From: Geodermatophilaceae bacterium
GTDB lineage: Bacteria; Actinomycetota; Actinomycetes; Mycobacteriales; Geodermatophilaceae
Direction: 5' to 3'
Assembly (NCBI GenBank): GCA_013811805.1
Contig: JACCUM010000388.1
Location: 1 to 7,361 of the forward strand
DNA: 7,361 nt
Below are positions 7,127 to 7,361 of this stretch, in pieces; the first letter of the stretch is position 1, and the number at the start of each line of letters is the position of its first letter. Made by a program: the position numbers and the translations under genes. Below the pieces are notes generated by a model. The model did no database searches and was not told the origin of the DNA. It worked only from the letters and a program-made list of their open reading frames with translations.

Positions 7127-7154
7127 ACCCTAGTCTCGACGGAGCAGACACCAA
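7127..7154 (-). promoter_or_regulatory. Predicted promoter of leaderless sugar kinase
   Basis: On the minus strand TTGGTG (7154-7149), a 16-base spacer and TAGGGT (7132-7127) form a plausible housekeeping promoter. The -10 ends exactly 6 bases before the GTG start, and its TAG is in frame with the kinase. No ribosome binding site is present (the intervening bases are TTTCCG), so the mRNA is probably leaderless. Confidence 0.55.
7131..7136 (+). promoter_or_regulatory. Possible -10 toward pspA
   Basis: TAGTCT on the plus strand fits TANNNT and overlaps the kinase -10 on the other strand by two bases. It would give pspA a leader of about 110 bases. No -35 supports it, so it is a weak candidate; no better promoter is visible in 7137-7240. 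Confidence 0.2.
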
Positions 7155-7240
7155 CGGACCCGCCGGTACGGCGCATGGCACGATGGAGCCCGCTGGCGGA
7201 TCAGCTCGCGACCGCACAGATACGGCGTCGACACCGCCCG

Positions 7241-7249
7241 GGGAGAGGA
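7241..7249 (+). promoter_or_regulatory. pspA ribosome binding site
   Basis: GGGAGAGGA lies 5 bases before ATG 7255 and fixes this start against an in-frame ATG at 7183. It is one of only two strong Shine-Dalgarno sequences in the window, the other being that of clgR. Confidence 0.8.
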
Positions 7250-7254
7250 CTCGC

Positions 7255-7361
7255 ATGGCCAACCCGTTCGTGAAGGCCTGGAAGTACTTCATGGCCGCCT
7301 TCGGTGCCAAGGTCGAGGAGAGGGCCGATCCCAAGATCCAGATCCAGCAGGCCATCGAGGC
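7255..7361 (+). CDS. pspA: Phage shock protein A / 35-kDa antigen homologue, N-terminus only
   Basis: PspA (IM30/Vipp1, ESCRT-III-like) binds stressed inner membrane through an amphipathic N-terminal helix and stabilises it. Only the first 35 codons are in the window. They begin MANPFVKAWKYFMAAFGAKV and continue with ADPKIQIQQAIE, which is nearly the mycobacterial 35-kDa antigen start. The first 20 residues form the membrane-binding helix; the coiled-coil core lies beyond the window edge. The start is supported by a strong ribosome binding site. The gene is divergent from the sugar kinase and separated from clgR by the ABM gene, typA and that kinase, unlike the adjacent clgR-pspA pair of mycobacteria. 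Confidence 0.93.
   Translation, partial: MANPFVKAWKYFMAAFGAKVEERADPKIQIQQAIE

Noticed and set aside
7183..7254. In-frame upstream ATG that would add 24 codons to pspA
   Set aside because: The strong ribosome binding site at 7241-7249 and the family-typical start MANPFVKAW place the start at 7255.

Overview
The window is a GC-rich stretch with strong G/C preference at third codon positions, which together with the proteins points to an actinobacterium (Actinomycetota). The clearest pointers are an actinobacterial RimO, a ClgR regulator, and a PspA start (MANPFVKAWKY) very like the mycobacterial 35-kDa antigen. The order ftsK, pgsA, clgR, pspA resembles the mycobacterial ftsK-pgsA3-clgR-pspA neighbourhood. 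I cannot name a genus.

Layout. Bases 1-581 hold the 3' end of ftsK (DNA translocase). Then comes a tightly packed plus-strand operon: rimO (631-2106), pgsA (2103-2750), an unannotated 29-codon ORF (2747-2836) and a CinA/PncC-type NMN amidase (2833-3318). Each junction is a 4-base stop/start overlap, and none of these genes has a convincing Shine-Dalgarno sequence. A 146-base regulatory region (3319-3464) precedes clgR (3465-3779). It carries a good match to a sigma-R/sigma-H-type promoter, a housekeeping-like -10 and a weak ClgR-box-like sequence. A small ABM-domain monooxygenase (3789-4115) follows at once. It is followed by a hairpin, a 21-bp dyad over the translation start, and typA/bipA (4246-6138). 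A PfkB-family sugar kinase runs on the minus strand (6164-7120), convergent with typA and divergent from pspA, which starts at 7255 and leaves the window. No gene-free stretch exceeds 300 bases.

How the genes fit together. The content is housekeeping and stress maintenance: chromosome segregation (FtsK), ribosome modification and assembly (RimO, TypA), membrane phospholipid (PgsA), pyridine-nucleotide salvage (PncC), proteolysis control (ClgR) and membrane-stress protection (PspA). In mycobacteria clgR and pspA are adjacent and functionally linked; here three genes lie between them.

Main observations. (1) A hidden 29-aa ORF fills the pgsA-cinA gap exactly and encodes three ARIS(R/G) pentads from a 15-bp tandem repeat. 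(2) Three genes (rimO, the ABM gene, the sugar kinase) share one start design: a TANNNT -10 hexamer exactly 6 nt before the start codon, whose first three bases are an in-frame stop, as expected for leaderless mRNAs. (3) clgR has a candidate sigma-R/H promoter. (4) A perfect 7-bp inverted repeat covers both candidate starts of typA. I found no mobile element, CRISPR array, tRNA or rRNA, and no clearly new multi-gene system.
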